From contig CM034532.1 in assembly GCA_020002185.1 (NCBI GenBank), positions 53,657,430 through 53,721,429 on the forward strand: a stretch of DNA of 64,000 bases. The letters are read 5' to 3'. The notes beneath the pieces were generated by a model, which ran no database searches, was not told the DNA's origin, and worked only from the letters and a program-made list of their open reading frames with translations. Of this stretch, positions 34,901 through 41,184 are shown one piece after another. Source of the DNA: Paraescarpia echinospica (Eukaryota > Annelida > Polychaeta > Sabellida > Siboglinidae). The translations under genes and the position numbers were made by a program. Position 1 is the first letter of the stretch. Each line of letters begins with the position of its first letter.

Positions 34901-37900
34901 CAGTAATGGGAGGAAGGGGGGCAATGTATAGAAACTGCAAGAGGATGGCGATCAAGCAACTAGTTGAGCAGATGGGTGAAGAAGAGGGGGTAGGATTCAC
35001 AGATTTATGGGGATACTTTGTTGGGAGGGAAGATATGTACATGAGAGATGGCCTCCATCTTAGTGGAAAGGGGGCAGCAGTTTTTTCAGAGAACCTGCTG
35101 CAATATGTTAATAGTGGGACAGGTTGCATTTATTTAAACTAGATGCAAAGGAGAATTCACAAAGAAGCCTGAAATTGGAGGCATAAAGATAGCACAAATA
35201 AATCAGCAAAGAACAGCCTGGAAAACTGTTCTGAAGCTGGATATAAATGCGTTTGTTTAAATGCAAGGAGCATAGTAAACAAAAAAAGTGAACTAAATAT
35301 TATGGTAGAAGATATTGACCCTCACATAATAGATATAACCGAATCTTGGGCAACCACTGATATATATCAGATGCCGAATTGGGTCTGAGAGGCTATGTAA
35401 TGTTTAGGAAAGATAAAATAGAAAGAAATGGAGGTGGAGTTATTTTATCTATTAAAGAATCTATCCAGGCTCATGAAATACAATTAAAAAGAGAAGCAGA
35501 TTGTGAAGAAGCTGTTTGGTGTAACATAGTTACAGGAAACTCGACGTTAACGGTTGGGTTAGTTTATCGAAGCCCAAACTTAAGCATAGAAGAGAATGAA
35601 AAAGTACAAATTGGTACAAGGGAAGTAAGCAAACGGGACTGTATTATTAAAGATTAGTCAAGGTCTCAATGGAACAATGCAGAGTGGAGTGAGGCCGGGG
35701 GGGGGCAGTTTATGGCACAATACACAACATCTACTGTTGGGGGTGGTCTCAAGGGCCCTTCTCAAAACCACATCACTACATAATGTAAAACTTTTGCACT
35801 TTGGGGACCCCTGAGGTACCCCTAGAAGATTCAATCAAATACAGATTTCTTGTGTATAGTGGCAGCACCCTAAGATACATCTATGCAAAATTAGAAAAAA
35901 GTCCTTAGAATGATTCAATCAAATACAGATTTAAAAAAAAGTTGCTGAACAGTTTCTGAGATACGGCAGACGTCGGACGGAGTACAGTGGACGCAGAGTG
36001 ATGGCAATAGTCCCTTGGACCTTCGATCCTTGACCATGGCCTATATCACCTTGTATGTTGACCCCCAACCTAAATCACCTTGTATGTTGGCCCTAGCCTA
36101 CATCACCTTGAATGTTGACCGTGGCCGAGGCTGACACAGTGTCTAGACTGTTGGTGGCAATGCAGCGATACACGCCTCGGTCGTCAGACGTGATGTTCTT
36201 GATGTGAAGTCGCCCCAGTTCGGGCTCGAACATGAAGCGTGACTCGGAAGGTAGAGGTAGGTCATTGCGTGTCCACTGTATGACTGGTTGTGGACTACCT
36301 GACCCTACACACTCCAGGGTCACATGACTGCCCCCAACGACTGTCACGTCTTTCGGAGCCTTCACAATTCGAGGGCGACCTGCTCAGTGATGGTGAGAAA
36401 ATGTTAATAAAGCAGCTGTTTGTTACTTTCTGCAAACCTACTCTTAGCCAACATATAACACAGATATATAGCGTATAAGAAAAAAGAATTAATAGTACCG
36501 CTGTACAAAACAATAGTGAGGCCTCATTTAGAATATTGTATACAAGCATGGAGGCCATATCGCAAGAAGGACATAGATATGCTAGAAAGAGTACAGAGGA
36601 GAGCGACTAAAATGATACCAAATCTGAGGGATCTTAGTTACGAAATACGCCTAAAAGAATGTGGTTTAACAACATTAGAGACCAGGAGATTGAGAGGAGA
36701 TCACATAGAAGTGTTTAAAATATTGAATGGTTATGAAAATATTGATAGAAACATTTTTTTCTCAGTTAAGAAAAATAGAAGGACCAGAGGACATGAAGCT
36801 ACATTAGTAAAGGAGCAGTGTAGATTAGATATAAGAAAGTTCTCATTCTCACAAAGGACTGTAAATGAATGGAACAGATTATCTCCTGATTGTGTTGGTG
36901 CTAGTAGCGTGAATATGTTTAAAAATAAAATCGACACACACCTTAAAAAGGCGGGATACATGTAGATAAAAAGTATTGGACTCTCGATAAGCCAAAAGGC
37001 TTCCTTGTCCACCTGCCATCCAGAGTAATTTTCTGGATGGCAATCTTGTTAAATCTTGTTAGATGGTCGACGCTCAAAAAAGTTAGGATTCCATGTGTAT
37101 AGAAATGGCATGTGGATGTGGTATGAGACAAAACAATTAATATGTTGCAGATGCGCTTTTTTCACGTAGATGTGGTAGATGGAAAACTGAATTGGATAGG
37201 AAATTCCCATAAGTGACGTCAATACAGATGTATTTCCCGTTTAGAACTCAGAATCAATTTATTTGACCTATAAATACAATAAAGTAAGTAATAGATAAGG
37301 TCGGGAGACTCCCATTAAGATATGTAATATCACTAGCACAGGAGCTACCTAATAAACATAAACAACAACAAAATTTACATGACACAAATCAGAATAGCAT
37401 ATGACTTGTTTTTATAGTTGATAATTACTCAATGTATCAACATGCATACATAATACAAGGACTGACTACATATATACTCGTGTACACATTGATGGATTCA
37501 TGGGTAGGTATACATTTCAATACGTATTACGAATTACAAATAAAGCAATTATGAATACGACAACTGGACTCATAATTTAAAATAAAAAAGTTTTTTGTGT
37601 ATGTTGAAAACCCATATAGACTGGGTGTAAATGTTATTAATGACAATACTTGGTGTATTGTTAACTGTCTCTGCTATGTTGTGTTGCATTTTTTGGTAAA
37701 TTCATGTTTGAAACATATACAGATTATTTCTTTCATGTGTGCAGTGCTGATGAACATGAAGTAGTAGGGTAAAAGATTGTTAATTAATTTATAGTAAAAT
37801 TTTAATTGTTGGATTTTATAAATGTTATCCAACTTTAGTAACTGAAGTCTTTTAAAAATAGGACTTGTGTGAGCATTATATTTACTTAAGGATATTATTC

Positions 37901-40900
37901 ATATTGCTTTTTTCTGTAATTTGAAAATTCAATGTCCCTGAACACCCCATAAGAGTAAGCCATAAGAGGGAGAATAAGAGCATTGTACATAATATATAAT
38001 GTATTAGGTGGTAAAAGTGTTTAAGTTTATTTAATATACCTATTGTTTTATATATTTTATTTGCTATTTTGTTTGTATGACTCTGCCAGTTTAAATGGAA
38101 TTTTGAAAATAAAATTGAAATAATTTACACATTCAATGTGTGCCCCATCTATTTGTAACACAGGGTATTCTACTTTCTTTTGAGGCATATGAAAAATAAT
38201 GAATTTAGTCTTTTTGGCATTTAGTGACAGCTTATTAGCTTTCAAACAATTGCTAATCTTTGTTAGTTCTTTGTTAATATCTTCACTTCGCATCTGGTCT
38301 TCTGAATCGTTAAATGTATTTAGTGTACTAGTAAGGGTGGTGTCATCAGCATACGTTATGAATTTGGAAAGGTCACTAGAAAGTGCTATGTCATTTATAG
38401 ATAATTTTGTATATAATAAATAAGAGTGGCCCTAAAACTGAACCCTGAGGGACACCAATGTTGATTACTATTTCCTTAGATTTAACATTTAAAATTTCTT
38501 CCTTTTTCAATTTCCATTCCGCATGCTGTTTCCATGTATGGAATTCTAGCTTAAGGCTTCAATGATGTGACATGGTGCATTAAGGCTGTTTACGTTGTGT
38601 TACATGTTACATAAACTGCATTACATTCACTCCATATAAATGACATTAGATGTGGGATTACTAGAAGAAAAGATACTGTAATCTCATTGGTGCATGACTG
38701 ACTGACTACCCGCCACATCACCTGGTGCATAGCAACAAGGTTCCTCAAGCCATCAAAATGGATGCCAAACATGAGCAGCTGTTAGACGTTTTGTTGAATA
38801 TTGTGTTAGGTGTTTACTTGAGAATTGCATGCAGGAAAGATTGATTTAGGTAAATACAGTGGGCAAGTCAATTTGTGATGGAGGTGACATACGTAATTAC
38901 AATCATGACATACGCAAACATTGACATACTGGATCTGTCAATTGTCACACGAATCTGTGAAATGTCTATCTGTTATCTATGGTCAACAAAGTGAGGATAC
39001 GTAAGAGAAAAGTACAATTATTGTATACAGTAGAACCTCGCTTTACGGTCACCTCGGTGATACAGCTACCTCGCAATTAAGGCCACCCTCGGAAAGTTCC
39101 AAATTATTTTTGTAACAGTAAAATATAGGAAATTACTCCCGCTGTGCGGTCACCTCGCTATCAAGGTCACTTTTGCCCAGTCCCGAAGGTGACCTTAATA
39201 GTGAGGTTCCACTGTACCATACAGTCAACTTAATAGTGAGGTTCCACTGTACCATACAGTCAACTTGGATGTAATCCAAACTACACAGAGAAGACGGCAT
39301 GCTGGGATACTTGCCTCGGGATTCTGAGTGCCGTAGATGAACTGCGTTTGTTCTCGCCTCCCCCATTGGGTTCTTAGCAACACATTCGTAGATCCCCTCA
39401 TCCGTGTCCTGGGTGTTTTCTATCATTAGAGTCCCGTCATCCAGCATGCTGAATCTCTCATCATCTCTTGTCTGTAGCTTCGCACTGCAACAACACTGAA
39501 TGTCTCATCATCTCTTGTCTGTAACTTCTCACTGCAACAAGACTGAATCCCTCATCATTTTTTATCTGTAATTTCTCACTGCAACAAGACTGAATCCCTC
39601 ATCATTGTTGTCTGTAACTTCTCTCTACAACAAGACTGAATCCCTCATCATTTCTTGTCTGTAATTTCTCACTGCAACAAGACTGAAGTTCTCGTCATTT
39701 TTTGTCTGTAACTTTCACTGCAACAAGACTGAATCGCTCATCATCTCTTGTCTGTAACTTCTCTCTACAACAAGACTGAATCCCTCATCATTCCTTGTCT
39801 GTAATTTCTCACTGCAACAAGACTGAAGTTCTCATCATCTTTTGTCTGTAACCTTTCATTGCAACAACACTGCATCTCTCATCATCTCCTGTCTGTAACT
39901 TTTCACTGAAACAAGACTGGATTTCTCATCATCTCTTGTCTGTAATTTCTCACTGCAACACAAGACTGAATCTTTCATAATCACACCTGTAACTTATCAC
40001 TGAAACAAAAGCCTGAAATCCCTTATCATTTCCTGTCTGCAACTTTCATTGCAACTAAATCCTGAATCTCTCATCAACTTTGAATCTGAACCAATTCTGC
40101 AACTTCTCATTACACGAAAAGCTGAATCTTTTATCATCTGTCATGAGAATGTCCCCATGCAATTTATGCCAAACCTAAGCACATTACGTGTGGCACAAAA
40201 AAATAACTATATATTTATATTCTTATATTTGTTATGCCTACCTGGTAACAATCTACTTGCCGAGCCTACTTACTTGTTATACATCCAGGCAATCTCTGGA
40301 GCTGGGTCACCAGTTGCTCTACACGTGAAGTAGACTGTGCTGCCAAAGCTCACTTCCACATCTTCCGGTTCTTCCGTAAACTCAGGCTTTCCTGATCTCA
40401 CAAACCACCAACCAAATTCCACTTTCATATACAAAATGATTTCAACACATCTAATCAGACATGTCAGAGTTATACATATTTCTGTTGCCTCCAGTTGCTT
40501 TTCTTATCTTATACGCCAGGTCATGATAAAAGTCTTACAATACAAACGTTCTGATTGGCTGATAATTATGTTAGACTATCTGTGATTGGTTGATGGGAAT
40601 GTAGCATCCAATCAAAGCAGCCACCTTTGAAATTTGTTTAACAATCCACAGAGCAATCAGATCTTACAATATTTAACAAAAAAGGCATTGCCAGATGGCA
40701 GATACATTCATTATTGGACAGTGGCATATTGTGCCTTATTAGGAGAACTTACGACAATGGAAGTCATCCTTGGAGATAGCCAATAGAGACTTGCCCTGGA
40801 CTGTGCCAGGGTACTCGCATGTGATGGTGGCTTCAGTCTCTGGCTGGTGTTCTTTCAGCATGTCAGACAGCCACATCATCTGACAGTCGCATATCAACGC

Positions 40901-41122
40901 ATTCGAGTCTAGACGGCTGAAACAACGAACTTCACATTATTCTACGTTAGATTAGTAAACTAAAACTGAGCAGGTTTCAGTAATCGTAACCAAGACATGA
41001 AACCAATATTTCTGATGCTGACAGGAATAATTCAAATATTCATGTGCTGAATCATTATATTCAGAAATTGGTACAGGTTTTCAAAGTCTTTCAGCTGTCT
41101 TTCTGACTAATAGCCCCACTCC

Positions 41123-41184
<62 letters not shown>

